Assembly: GCA_032622095.1 (NCBI GenBank)
Contig: CP136066.1
Coordinates: forward strand, 170,328,664-170,392,663
DNA from: Siphonodentalium dalli
Taxonomy: Eukaryota > Mollusca > Scaphopoda > Gadilida > Siphonodentaliidae
Reading direction: 5' to 3'
Length of the DNA stretch: 64,000 nt
Part shown: piece after piece, positions 13,389 through 30,999 of the stretch
Numbering within the stretch: the stretch's first letter is position 1
Layout of the letters: the number at the start of each line of letters is the position of its first letter
Made by a program: the position numbers and the translations under genes
The notes under the pieces: generated by a model
Databases searched by the model: none
Told to the model about the DNA's origin: nothing
The model's input: only the letters and a program-made list of their open reading frames with translations

Positions 13389-13790
13389 ACTAGCCGATGA
13401 GCCCGACGTTGTCCGGGCTATTCAAAAAACAAATTTCAAGTCGATAGCTCTACCCGTTTCCAAGATCTGGTCTTCGCATGCGCGAAGCTGGCGTCGCACG
13501 GGCTCAGCGACCCGATAAAATTCGTATCCGGGGCAAGATACATTCACATAGCAAATTTCAAGTCGATAGCTCCACCCGTTTCCGAGATCTCGTCTGCGCA
13601 TGCGCGAAGCGGGCGCCGCACGGGCTCGCCAATACGACAACGTCCACCGCCTGGTCAAACTACACACACGTACCAAGTTTCGTCCCGATCGGTCGAGAAT
13701 CGTAGATTTGTATAAATGACATACAGACAGACAGACAGACATACATACAGACAGACAGACAGACAAACAGAGGTCTTCAAAATATATATG
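13389..13790 (+). repeat. ACTAGC-start repeat with (CAGA)n tail, unit 1 of a tandem pair
   Basis: Starts ACTAGCCGATGAGCCCGACG and ends 'TCCCGATCGGTCGAGAATCG' plus a (CAGA)n/(CATA)n tail. The next unit (13791-14184) is nearly identical across about 330 bp, so the pair is young or homogenised. GC content is well above the surroundings. Short ORFs on both strands repeat between units but carry no domain and are treated as incidental. Confidence 0.7.
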
Positions 13791-14184
13791 AGACTAGCCG
13801 ATGAGCCCGACGTTGTCCGGGCTATTCAAAAACCAAATTTCAAGTCGATAGCTCCACCCGTTTCCGAGACCTGGTCTGCGCATGCGCGAAGCTGGCGTCG
13901 CACGGGCTCGGCGACCCGATAAATTTCGTATCCGGGGCAAGATACATTCACATAGCAAATTTCAAGTCGATAGCTCCACCCGTTTCCGATATCTCGTCTG
14001 CGCATGCGCGAAGCGGGCGCCGCACGGGCTCGCCAATACGACAACGACGACCACCTGGTCAAACTACACACACGTACCAAGTTTCGTCCCGATCGGTCGA
14101 GAATCGTAGATTTGTATAAATGACATACAGACAAACATACAGACAAACATACAGACAAACAGAGGTCTTCAAAATATATAAGAG
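13791..14184 (+). repeat. ACTAGC-start repeat with (CAGACAAACATA)n tail, unit 2 of a tandem pair
   Basis: Near-identical copy of 13389-13790, again ending at a microsatellite followed by 'TCTTCAAAATATATA'. The same TTCAAAATATATA phrase precedes this unit, which is consistent with tandem duplication of unit plus tail. Confidence 0.7.
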
Positions 14185-14250
14185 ATAGTGTATTACAGTG
14201 TATATATAGGGTTATAAAGGCTGCCGCTAAATATTATATTTTCCCCCCAG

Positions 14251-14470
14251 AATTTACCCAGGAAATGGCGGATCGATGTTAAGCTTGGAGGATTCCATGC
14301 TCCTCCTGGACCTGTCAGTCGAGCTGGGACCACAAACTGAAGCAAATCCACCGGTGGATGATGGTGCTATGGATGTCGGCGATCTCGGCGATGGCTCGTT
14401 TGATACACCGGTTGCCACCAGTACGCCCGCAAAATCGGTTCAGATACACAAATGTAGCGACTGCCAATAA
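14251..14470 (+). CDS. Candidate 3'-terminal coding exon of an unrecognised gene (partial)
   Basis: A pyrimidine-rich tract and acceptor (ATTTTCCCCCCAG, AG at 14249-14250) precede an open frame of about 72 codons ending at TAA 14468-14470. A polyadenylation signal AATAAA follows at 14709. The frame is acidic and low-complexity, with 'LEDSMLLLDLSVELG', 'DDGAMDVGDLGDGSFDTP' and a C-terminal CSDC. Its GC content exceeds the flanks. The frame also contains an ATG at 14276. I do not recognise the protein and found no upstream exon, so an exon is inferred only from composition, acceptor and poly(A) site. A transposon-derived tail is an alternative. Confidence 0.35.
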
Positions 14471-15655
14471 TTTGGCCATTATGTCACATACATATAGGGT
14501 ATACTGAAGTTATGGCATATTATGAAAGTGTGGTCCCTCTCTATATAGGCATAGCCCCGAACCTACAAACAAAATAGTATGTCAATCTGAAATGCAATTG
14601 TGGGTTGAAGAAAAAGGGTACCAAAAAATAAGAATGTATACATATTTTATTTAAACAATATGCAATCATACAAATGATACAATACATACATTGTTTAGTT
14701 TTGAATATAATAAATAAATGCAGGCCTAACATATTTCACAACAATACACATTTAATGTTTCCCTGTTAAATACCATGCATCGATCTATTAACATTTACTT
14801 TACTCAGACTCAAATCCGGTTAAACAGCGCGATAATATTGCAACGTAATGCTGTACGTGCTATTTAGAAACGGAAACTGAAGCATGCTAATTCTCGAAAT
14901 GGAGCTTTCGGGGTATCAATTTCAATCATTTAATGAGAAAGTCCATACACAATTATTTTACTAAACTTCAACAGTGATGGTATATATGTTCTATCATAAA
15001 ACGTAACCGTTTGTTGAACAAAACAAAGACTTGGCAAGAATAACCCTAAATTTAATGTTCTAATTTGAATGAACGCATAAATATCAGATATATATCCAAA
15101 GTGATAAGGCCATATATAAGCTATCGTGCGGTTCAGAATGTAATTTGACGCTCCATAACGCTTCATATTTCAATAACCGTGTATCAACATCAGAATCATT
15201 TCTTGACGATTGAACCGGAACCTATCATTTTGGGTCGAGAAAGAGACGGAACCAAAAATTATAGAGTCGGAACCCACATGCAACTTTAGAATTACGCATT
15301 TTACTGAAATTTACGTACATTTTTAAATAGTTTGATTTGCCAAGATTGAACATGAGAGATAAAAGATTACATATATTGTATCGAAACAGCCGAGATAATT
15401 TGGTATCTCTTTCATTTCCGAAGGTGAAGTCGGAAATTTGTAGAATTATCTTGAAAACCAACTGATCATCGCGTAACGCGAGCATCATCCGTGATAATAT
15501 ATAGTGTTTCCAATCTGCATCAATTAAATTAACGTGTCCTGGATCTAAATCCGCTGGAGTATGCGTGGGGTATTATTTTATAACTCTATACTTACCATTT
15601 CCTACGTGGTGTTGCTATTTGTCACATTTTATGGCTTTAAAGTGGCGGAAAAATC
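14471..15655. other. Unassigned AT-rich sequence
   Basis: No gene or repeat recognised apart from the possible 3' untranslated region up to about 14730. Minus-strand ORFs of 63-87 aa show no domain. Confidence 0.3.
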
Positions 15656-15659
15656 ATTA

Positions 15660-16300
15660 AAATGACGATAGAGACGGATCGGAAATGGCGATAGAATTGA
15701 TTATTGTGAAACAGCTGAGCACCAGTGATGACCCAAAACCTCGACAAAACATGTTAAATCAACAAATGGGACGCGAAACTAACATCGGTTTCAATAAGGC
15801 ATGCGATGACGTTTCACTTAACTATGCGTTGTTTGCCCGCGTAAAGAAATAGTCCCAGATAAACAAAGACTCTTTGGCGTATTTAATGGCGTATATTTAA
15901 TGACATACCTTTTCAAACTCTTCATTCATTATAGTTTGTTGGACAAATATTGGAAGCAATAGTATTTTTGAGACGTAGCGTGCGGAATGTAAACAGACGA
16001 CAAACCGGAAGTCAATGGTCACCTGGCACTATTTCCTGTTATGAAACATAAATACTATGGCTCCCATTATTTTTGCAACAAAACTGTCACAAATGTGGAG
16101 TTTTAAATGTTATTTCATTAAATATATGCCATTAAATGCGCGAAAGAGTCTTTATTTATCTGGGATTATTTCAATACGCGGGCAAACAATGCATATAGTT
16201 ACGTGAAACGTCGCATGCCTGATAGAAACCTATGTTAATTTTCATGTCCCATTTGTTGATTTAAGTATGTTTTATCGAGGTTTGGATCATGTAATAAATA
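15660..16300. mobile_element. MITE with about 135-bp terminal inverted repeats (copy A)
   Basis: From 15729 (CCCAAAACCTCGACAAAACA) to about 16290 the two ends are inverted repeats. The left arm words AAATGGGACGCGAAACTAAC, GGCATGCGATGACGTTTCAC and GTAAAGAAATAGTCCCAGAT return as reverse complements in the right arm. Other copies are at 19165-19670 (right end truncated) and 55375-55880. An open frame of about 40 codons inside the left arm is repeated with the arm and is not treated as a gene. Confidence 0.7.
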
Positions 16301-16311
16301 GAATCTACAAC

Positions 16312-16428
16312 TCGTCCCCAGTTTATAGCGGAATTTACAAAACTCGTCCAGTAAATTAGGTCAGAATCCAGACCTAATTTACTGGACTCGTTTTACAAAT
16401 TCCACTATAAACTGGGGACTCGCTGCAG
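16312..16428. repeat. Hairpin repeat (OC-hairpin family)
   Basis: The arms contain 'CCCCAGTTTATAGCGGAATT' and its reverse complement around a centre near 16368 (GACCTAATTTACTGGAC). Same hairpin as at 10046-10176, 19012-19148 and 55250-55358. It lies directly beside the MITE at 15660-16300, as it does in the other copies, so the two may move as one composite. Confidence 0.65.
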
Positions 16429-16795
16429 ATCCTCTATTAATGAGGAGGTTTTAACTAAGAAATAATTATACGTGTGTTAGCTGCATGATCTGTTTATCAA
16501 TGTTATGAATATTGGGAACAACATCAAGTCTTTGAACTGCTACATGGGTAGAGATTCATGGAATTGTCTATATTGGAAATATTGACACATATGTGCAACG
16601 ATTCACGAAGTTTAGCTATCCTATTACTATTTCAGTGTGTATATATAGTTCATATGACATAGGTTGAACATTGACTCAGATTCATAGGAATAACTATTTG
16701 ATTACTTATATTTATTAGGACTATAGGTTTTATTATAGTCCTAGTAAATATGTAAGTAATCATCAGAATCTCACTCTCAGATTTGCAAATTGCCG

Positions 16796-17132
16796 TTAAC
16801 CCTTTACCCAACAGAAGGGCCCTGTGCCAATGCATTCTCTTATATATGCGAGTCGACCATAGGTCGCCTCGCATATATAAGAGAATGCATTGGCTTAACA
16901 AAATTTTTAGGCCAATGCATTCTCTTATATATGCGAGGCGACCTATGGTCGACTCGCATATATAAGAGAATGCATTGGCACAGGGCATAACTGTAACTAT
17001 CACAATGTGGTCAAGGAGCCGGTTCCAATTATATCCATATTTGTATGGTTCTATTGAGACAGACCGAAGATATTGTAGGCTGTTGAAGCTTTATTTGGCC
17101 GGCTTTGGGCGGTTTGTTGGGTAAAGGGTTAA
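16796..17132. mobile_element. piggyBac-like MITE (TTAA target) with nested double hairpin
   Basis: TTAA at 16796-16799 is followed by CCCTTTACCCAACAG. The other end reads TGTTGGGTAAAGGG followed by TTAA (17129-17132). TTAA duplication plus CCYTTT-type inverted termini are characteristic of piggyBac-superfamily MITEs. The interior holds the CCCTGTGCC double hairpin at 16823-16984. No transposase is encoded. Confidence 0.7.
16823..16984. repeat. Double-hairpin module
   Basis: Two consecutive perfect or near-perfect stem-loops built on CCAATGCATTCTCTTATATA and TGCGAGTCGACCATAGGTCG, arranged as inverted copies of one another. The whole module is therefore also palindromic. It starts CCCTGTGCC and ends GGCACAGGG. 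The same module recurs, whole or half, at 20748, 22598, 52711, 54011, 58928 and 59718. Confidence 0.8.
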
Positions 17133-17726
17133 AAGTTTATATTATAATATAACGATTTTGACATGTTTGTATATCGATGGAAATGTATTACAAGCTTCAA
17201 GCTTGTGCAATTAGTATAAATTCATACTAACTCGTCCGAGTTTTCGTGTTAAGTTTGTGATTTATTTACTAAGGTATATTGTATTTACTTTTAAATGAAT
17301 GTTTTCAAAGTATATGGCGTCCATACCAACTTGCGTTGTTATGTTAAATCTTTCGGACCAGGAAGCGGTCAAATATATGATCATAATATTGTTGCTAAAC
17401 TGAAGGTTTTTTTGAAGAAAAAAAAACTGTCAACAAAGAGAATAGTTGATAATTGATTTTGGTCGATTTATTCAAAACAAAATAAATCTGACGTCTCTGT
17501 GGTATTGGGAGAGTAGAGAATTCGATTTAATATCACCAACAGGTTTCGAAGCGGGAGCTCATAATCGATAAATAAAAATGGCGTCTTTTAAGGATCAGTT
17601 GATGTGCAGGATCTGATATATATATATATATATATATAGATCCTCTGAAACTGTTAAAAAATCACTAAAAACAGATAAAGATCGCATATCAAAACCTATG
17701 TTATCCTCCGTATGATCAGATATCGT

Positions 17727-23984
<6,258 letters not shown>

Positions 23985-24053
23985 TATGGACACACCTCAG
24001 TCCGGGTCTGACAAGGGTAATAATTTGTTCTGAAAAAGTTCACCAAACATTAA

Positions 24054-25274
24054 GGGCGCGTACACATGCAGCTGCAAGAAAATATCTCCAAGTAAATATC
24101 AGGTAAAATTGCACACTGATATTTTCTTGCTGCAAAGATTACGCCCGTGAGAACGCGACGGTTTAGACGGCGTTGATTGAGCTCTATCAGAACAGTATTA
24201 GTCATGCTGGTTCAAGTGAATTGCGTCTTGTAAATAACCTATAGTCCATATTGGCAATTCATAGCTTTTTTTAATTTCCAACTGTTGACATGTATTACCG
24301 AAGTCGGCTGGGATTAGCAACGTTGCTGATCTCATGCATAAAGACCGTCTGCATAATGAGAAAGTGGTCACGTTATTTGGAAATTTGGAAATGTTATAAT
24401 TTCATAGTGCATGTATATATGTGGGGTGACAAATGTTATTATGGTTTTGTGGCAAATCGGATGACCCCACCCTCGTTGCGACCCCATATGAAGTTTCAGG
24501 AGATTGTTGCTTGGTGCATGGGGCTGTGGTGTACATTGCGTTACCAAACTTACATGGGTGCATGTGATGGGGACATGAGACCCCCGCCAACTTGGAAACA
24601 ATATTAGTTGGAAATTTGACACCAACAATGGTTTGAAATTGTTCTTGTAGTCTAATTTTTCAACCATTAATGTATGTGGAATTCGTGGTTTTAGACCAAC
24701 ATTTGCATTTTTCCTAGTTTGGTCAAATTATTGGTTTGGAATTTCTTCTAGGCCCCTCCCTCCCCGGTGTCCAGTCAAAATTCAAGGTATGTGAGGTACC
24801 ATATGGGAAATTCAAAGACGATGGGAGGTGTGCTAATTCAATTATGTGATCTTGGGTCTTTGGCCCGATTCAAGAGGGTGCAGTTGAAAATCCAGGGACA
24901 TCCTCCGTCAGCGGAAACCCTCAAAAGAAAAGATATATATGTCCCCACACATATCCATATAATAGCTCAGCGATTATGTCAAACAATCCAAAATGGAATT
25001 ACGAAGTCAATTGTTGAAACAGGCGATAATATTGATGGATAATAACTCGAGTGCGTGAACGGTTACCAGCGTGTCCCTTAAAGAGATTAGTTAGCGCGTT
25101 CAACTTAGCGGATACCGATGGCCACCAAATCAAGGTGAACACATATCACCAACTGGCGATAAAATATCAGCGCGCTGCCTTCGTCGGATATTTTCCGGTA
25201 TTATTTATTTGATTGGTCAATTAAGTCACATGGGGCATACCTGATATTTTCTTGCCCGCCATGTGTACGCGCCC
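24054..25274. mobile_element. PIF/Harbinger-like non-autonomous element with TAA duplication
   Basis: Left terminus GGGCGCGTACACATGCAGC; right terminus in reverse complement AGGGCGCGTACACATGGCGG. TAA lies at both edges (24051-24053 and 25275-25277). Three-bp TWA duplication with GGGC-type termini is typical of PIF/Harbinger. The 1.2-kb interior has no transposase. It includes wording shared with the hAT-like family (GGAAATTTGACACCAACAA at about 24612, and ATCCAGGGACATCC at about 24891), so another element may be nested. It lies about 67 bp upstream of the LITAF copy 1 start codon. Confidence 0.7.
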
Positions 25275-25444
25275 TAAGTGTTTGACACCACCCGCAAACA
25301 AATATAACCAATGAAAAACTAACAATCCCAGTACAAAATTACATTGTTGCAACTATATGTTTTGAAGAATGAATATAATATGCGAGTTTTAATACTCATA
25401 TAAAAACGTGCTCTAGATGAGTTTGCATTCTGCATTTAAGTAAA

Positions 25445-28175
25445 TAATTTTATATTTATAATTTCAGCTTTTGTTAATCCTGACTGATTTGTCCATGCTC
25501 CTTCCATGTTAAGTTCTTTCAGGTTTTAGAAATAAAAAATAGCCATGGGCTATTAATTGAGCCATCAGAATTGTGGTCCAGTTCTTTAACAAGAAAATAT
25601 ATACTTTTGGCAAGTTCTGAGCCCTCGTGTGATAGTAATTTGGACCAGTAAGATAGTGCTCTGCACTTTATCTCAATGGACAGAGGATGTCTGCCAAATT
25701 CACCGTAAATCATATAATTTGGTGTACTTGTTTTCAAATATCCTATAATTTTGCAGTATTTAAGATGAAGCGATTCAATAATTTGAGTCCTTTCGTGGGA
25801 CCAAATTTCGCTCCCATATAATAGGATGGGTGCTATCATACAGTCAAATAGTTTTAACATAATATCGATTGGAAGCTTCAGAGATCTCACTTTGTTTAGT
25901 AATCCATACATTGCTCTTGTGCCAATAGTAGCTATTTTTTTCAAATTTTGGCAAAATCTTCCATTGTAAAAAAAAGGTTACTCCCAAGTATACAAATTCT
26001 TTAACTGTCTCGAGTTCTTGACCTCGATATCTGAACCTTTGAATTTGTTTGGGTAGTTTATTACTAAATAGTATGACTATAGTTTTTTTTTTTATTTACT
26101 TGTAACTTCCAAGCATCTGCATAATCTGCAAATGCTTGGAGAGAACGGTGCATATTTTCTTCTGTGTCAGACATTAATACTGTGTCATCTGCATAAAGAA
26201 TACAAAACAATTTTATGTAACATCCCACATTTTCAATATATAGTTCATCTAAATAACTCAAATTTTGTATTGCACAATCATTCATAAAATCTTGGATGTC
26301 GTTAATGTACAAGGAAAATAAAAAAGGTGACATTATTCCCCCTTGAAAAAGTCCGACATTACTAACAAAAAAGTCTGAAATATTGTTACTGTCTTTTACA
26401 CATGTTTTTATCTTACCGTACATATTTCTATCAATATTAAGTATTTTTCCGTTGATATTGCATTGGGCTAATTTCAGCCATATTGCATCCCTCCATATAT
26501 TATCAAAAACTTTTCTAAAATCATTAAATGTGCAATATAATTTTTAACCACTTTTTAGGTTTAGGTTGATTACACTGTGTAAAACAAATATGTTATCTAC
26601 GGTTGAGTGGGATTTTCTAAATCCCGGCTGATTTTTTAAAACTATTTCATGATCGTCTGAAAAAGAAACCATTCTCTTGTTTAGAATGGCTGTAAATACT
26701 TTGGAAAGACAGCTTAAAAGTGTAATTCCCCGATATGAGTCCGGCTTAGTTTGGTCACCAGACTTTTTATATATAGGTTTTATCATCCCAACGGCCCATG
26801 CCCGGGGGTAGTTTCCAGATTCCAAGATTAAGTTGAAAAGTAAGGAATAAATGGGCATCATTTTCTCAGCAGAAGCCTTCAGATATTCATTTAAAAGCCC
26901 GTCATGACCAGCCAGAGACGTGGCGACAGTGGGGTATGGGGGTGCCTCACCCCCCCCCCCCAACTTTGATCAAAATTTATAACAGTTGGAAATTTCATAC
27001 CTGCCAAAACATTAGTTGGAAATTTCACACCAATAATATGTTGAAAATGTTCTTGTAGTTTGATTTGCAAACAATTTATTGGGGGGAATTAATTGTTTTT
27101 GGACCAATATTTGCATATTTTCCTATTTTTTTGGTCAAAATTTTGGACTGAAATGGTCATCAGTTGGAACTTTTCCATCCTCAGGGGTTGACAGGTTGGA
27201 AATTTCCAACACTTGGAAAGCTTGTGTCCTGGTCCCCCCCCCCCCCCCCCCCCCCCCCCCGTGGCCAGTCAAAAACTGCTGGTTAATTTAAGAAAACAAT
27301 ATTGTCATACATTTGGTCAGCATTGTCATTGGAATTGTCATCAGTTGTAAATTTTCCAACCAAAGTGGGGTGTCAGGTTTGAAATTTCCAACTCTAGGAA
27401 TGCTTGAGGCTAGCTAGTCTAGATGCTAGGTTTTTGCGCTTTTCTTGTTCAGATTACGAAATTTTCGCACACCGGGCCCAACCATGGTCGGCCCGGTGTG
27501 TCATTGTCTCTCCCCCGTGGCCAATACAAAAATGCTAATAAGTTTAACAATATTTGACTACATTTGGACAAAATTGTGGACTGAAATGGTCATCAGTTGG
27601 AGAATTTCCCAACCTGAGGGGGAGTATGAGGTTTGAAATTTCCAACACTATATATGAAAGCTTCAGTTGAGGCCAGTCTAGATAATAGGATTTGCGATTT
27701 TTTGTATTCAAATTTTAAAAATGTCTCACACCCGGCTGATCAACCATGGTCAGCCCGGTGTGTCGTGGCCTCTTTCTTGCCTGTGGCTGTGTGCATTTGT
27801 ATGGAGTTAGACCACTAGATGTTAGGATTTATGCAATGTTTCAGGTTAAAATATCTGAATGTTCTCATACCGGGAATATAGAACCATCGTTTATGAAGAG
27901 ATGCAAGGGGGTGCAAATGGAATTATTCAAAACTTGTGTTCGGTCTGATTCTGACTCAAGGGGGGGGGTGCAATTGGAATTTCCTAAGGTGGACACCCCC
28001 CCCCCCCCCAACGGAAACCCTCTAGCCATGTCCCTGTAACCAGCGGCTTTACTGTTTTTCAAATTGGAAATGGCAGATTTAATTTCTTCTTCGGTTATAG
28101 CGTTATTTAGATAACTGTCATGGAACGACGACTCATTTAATTCATCTATATAATGTTCTTGTGTTTGTATTAATC
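25445..28175 (-). pseudogene. LINE (non-LTR retrotransposon) reverse transcriptase remnant, split by a hAT-like insertion
   Basis: Read from 28175 downward: a short stretch before RT domain 1 (TEEEIKSAISNLKNSKAAG), interrupted at 28037/26912. It resumes as HDGLLNEYLKA, then PIYKKSGDQTKPDSYRGITL, NQPGFRKSHSTVDN, and after a frameshift NVGLFQGGIMSPFLFSLYIN and the catalytic YADD (26184-26195). The thumb-like tail (LLYGSEIWSHERTQIIESLH) is at 25944-25519 in another frame. Motif order is complete for an RT core. Frameshifts at about 26530 and 26060 and a stop near 25519 make it dead. No endonuclease domain upstream, so it is 5'-truncated. Clade (Jockey/CR1-type superfamily suspected) not fixed. 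Confidence 0.85.
26913..28036. mobile_element. hAT-like non-autonomous element inserted in the LINE RT, 8-bp TSD
   Basis: Termini CAGAGACGTGGCGACAG and, in reverse complement, CAGGGACATGGCTAGAGGG. Flanks are TGACCAGC (26905-26912) and TAACCAGC (28037-28044), an 8-bp duplication with one mismatch. Taking out element plus one flank rejoins the RT frame across the conserved KAAG-Y/H-DG motif. The interior has long C and G runs and the shared 'TTGGAAATTTCACACCAA' wording of this family. No transposase. Confidence 0.8.
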
Positions 28176-28177
28176 AG

Positions 28178-28262
28178 TGCACGGAGCGCTCTTTTCTTAA
28201 GGCTGCATTGTGTGTCGTTCGGGAACCAAACACCGTGTTCAAAGTTTCAATGTTTTGTTGTC
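28178..28262 (+). repeat. Dispersed 85-bp repeat (copy 1 of 3)
   Basis: Contains GCGCTCTTTTCTTAAGGCTG and CCAAACACCGTGTTCAAAGT. The same order of words is found at 33557-33640 (plus) and 36640-36725 (minus). In two of the three sites it abuts the 5'-truncated end of a LINE. Class unknown. Confidence 0.45.
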
Positions 28263-28845
28263 AACTATAGAAAGGGTCCACTTTGTTGAGTTATGTATTC
28301 ATGTTCGTGTTAGCTGCGCCGACGGAAAAATAACTTAACGTAGCTATAGTCTGTATATAGATGTACTCATATTTGGATGGGGTGTGATGGCAATTTACAT
28401 TTATGATCAGGGTTTCAACCAAGAATTTATATTTTACCATACCAGGAATAGACTTAGTTTAAACATATCTTATTGTAGCATTAATGTACAAATGGGATTG
28501 GGGCACAAGTTATACAACTTAGATAGCTCCTCTCCCCATGCGCATATATACAGTTACAACATATTAGTTTGATAACAAGATGGTATATAATATGTTTAAA
28601 TTGTTTATGTGTTACCAGATCCAGGTTCGATATGTGAATTCTTTTTGTTTGATTACTGATTGTTGACAGTGGAGAAATGCGTTTCTTTGTTTAGTAGCTT
28701 TGTGGTACAAAATATGATGGCGATTGCGCGTGGCGATGACCCAGAGGTGGTAAATTGTTAATTGGTGAAGCGGTTTGTAGCGACTATATATTTTTGAGCT
28801 TCTGCAAATATTAATTTGTTTTGTTATTACTATTGTCTGGTGTAC
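28263..28845. other. Unassigned sequence between two LINEs
   Basis: No coding region recognised. It may include the 3' untranslated region of the minus-strand LINE whose coding part ends near 28850. Confidence 0.3.
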
Positions 28846-29460
28846 CTTTTAGGAGGTCAGTGGTATTGTGTACAGTGATGCCTTTTGTTCTAAGCCTGTT
28901 GAAAAGCCGTACGCGTTGTGTCTGATATAGGGGGCAAAAGAAAAAGTAATGGTGAGCGTCTTCGATTTCGTTTCCACAATCACAGAATAGGCTAACAGCT
29001 ATGTGGTTTTCGAATTTGTCGTTATTTAAGTTTCTGCATTTGTTTCTCAGTTTGGTATGTATTATAATGTTTATTCTGGAACCGGTATAATAGTAGTTAG
29101 GGAGAGTGGCTAAAATGCAAGCTTGGCGCCAAGCTTGGCAGTTTTTAAGGCAGGTGACTAAAAGACAAGCTTGGCGTTTTCAAATTTTTAAAAAGCCTTT
29201 TAAACGCTGTTTTCGGGTGAATTATGCGGGAATAGCACCAGTTAATTACTTATATGGCCCATTTTCGTAAATTAATCGACAATAGTGGCAGTAATGTCCC
29301 CGATTGGTTGGTTAATAGGGGGCGTGGTCACAAAATCAAAACATCGTCTTTTTACGCAGATTTCTTGTCGGTTTTTGGTCGATTTCTCTTTTTAAACATC
29401 AGTTGGACTAAGTTTTTTATTCGAAACATGTTAAATGGTTATCATTTATCACTCTCATAG

Positions 29461-30115
29461 TCGAGCTTGGCGGTTTTGAACATTATATACAAAGAATTTT
29501 TGACTTTTAGATGACCGACCACCGAACCGCCAAGCTCGAATAAAAAATCAAAATATTAAGCTGAATTTTCGCCGATTTCTCGTTTCTAAAACACGTTCCA
29601 TCTAGTTTTTATGTAAAAACGTGTAAACTGATTATCATTCTTCACAAATATAATCGGGCTTGGCGGTTTTGAACATTATATACAAAGAATTTTTTACTTT
29701 TAGATGACCGACCACCGAACCGCCAAGCTCGAATAAAAAATCAAAATATTAAGCCGAATTTTCGCCGATTTCTCGTTTCTAAAACACGTTCCAGCTAGTT
29801 TTTATGTAAAAACGTGTAAACTGATTATCATTCTTCACAAATATAATCGGGCTTGGCGGTTTTGAATATTTTATATTAAGAATTTTGGACATTTGATGAC
29901 CGACCACCGAACCGCCAAGCTCGAATTTTAAATCAAAATATGAAGCTGAATTTCTTGAGATTTCTCGTTTCTAAAACATGTCCCAGCTATTTTTCATGTA
30001 AAAATATGTAAAATGATTATCGTTCTTCACATATATACTCGAGCTTGGCGGTTTTTAACATTGTGTACTTAGAATTTTCGACTTTTATATGACCGCTCAC
30101 CGAACCGCCAAGCCA
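29461..30115. repeat. Subterminal tandem units of the MULE, left arm (4 copies)
   Basis: Units start near 29462, 29648, 29848 and 30041. Each begins with GAGCTTGGCGGTTTT-type sequence and about 80 bp later has ACCGACCACCGAACCGCCAA, so each contains its own stem-loop joining GGCGGTT with AACCGCC. Repeated subterminal motifs of this kind are candidate transposase-binding sites (inference). Confidence 0.75.
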
Positions 30116-30711
30116 ATGCAAAATGATACCCAGACCAAACCGAGGCAAAATGATACCCACCAAATATTGTCAACGTGTACCCATTAATGATCGTCCATGC
30201 AACTAATCAAACTTGTTCAATTATGTTATATTCTTGTTTCGATGTAGCATTGTGATTTAAATGGCACGTATATATAAGATAAGTTAGTCGTGTGTGGAAC
30301 GGTCACAATGATAATATACATTAATTCCAGAGGGCAAACTGTAATATAATTTAATTCTCCATTCACATTAAATTATTATTATTATTATTTGTTTTTTGGG
30401 GGGGGATTTGACCCAGGAGGATTTGAAAGGAACTGAGACGTCATTTTTTCTTTCTTTTTAGTGTAAACATATTTTTATTTCCAACATAACATAATATGCA
30501 CGTGTACAGGTGATACAAAATTAATATGCAAAATAGAAGAGATAATGTATGGAAATGAGGACCCGATAAGATGCCAATTCGGGTTCGAACCATTTCAACG
30601 ATGCCGAAAACAAGCCACGTGGCAAAAGGGACGCAATTGTATGGAATTTGACTGTCAATCAAGACTTGCAAGAATATATACCGTTACAAAGAAGGGGACT
30701 ATCGTTTTAAA

Positions 30712-30810
30712 CCAAATGAATTGGACTTAAGTCCAAATGAATTGGACTTGAGTCCAAATCAATTCACTAATTTGACTTAAGTTCAAGTGAATTGGACTTA
30801 AGTCCAATAA
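30712..30810. repeat. GGACTTAAGTCC palindromic short repeats
   Basis: 'AATTGGACTTAAGTCCAA' and variants occur about four times, in the central part of the MULE. Each is a 12-bp palindrome. Confidence 0.7.
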
Positions 30811-30999
30811 TTTATATATAAAATATCCAAAATTTCGCTAAAATCCGCTTTGAGCATTTTTTGTAATTCAAGATGGCTGCCATTTTCTGTTAAGTCAGTT
30901 TGATGCAATTTTGGTGTTATCTTGTCATAAATGAAGCAAAGCCACCTTTCTATGCCCAAGATGGTCGCCAAAAAAGGGGCGACCGAAAATGCTACGTTT

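Noticed and set aside
26544-26963. GGGGEAPPYPTV start of the RT frame
   Set aside because: These first residues are read from the inserted hAT-like element, not from the LINE.
27230-27260. Proline-run ORF over a C tract (27079-27291)
   Set aside because: Homopolymer inside a hAT-like element; length of such runs is also unreliable in assemblies.
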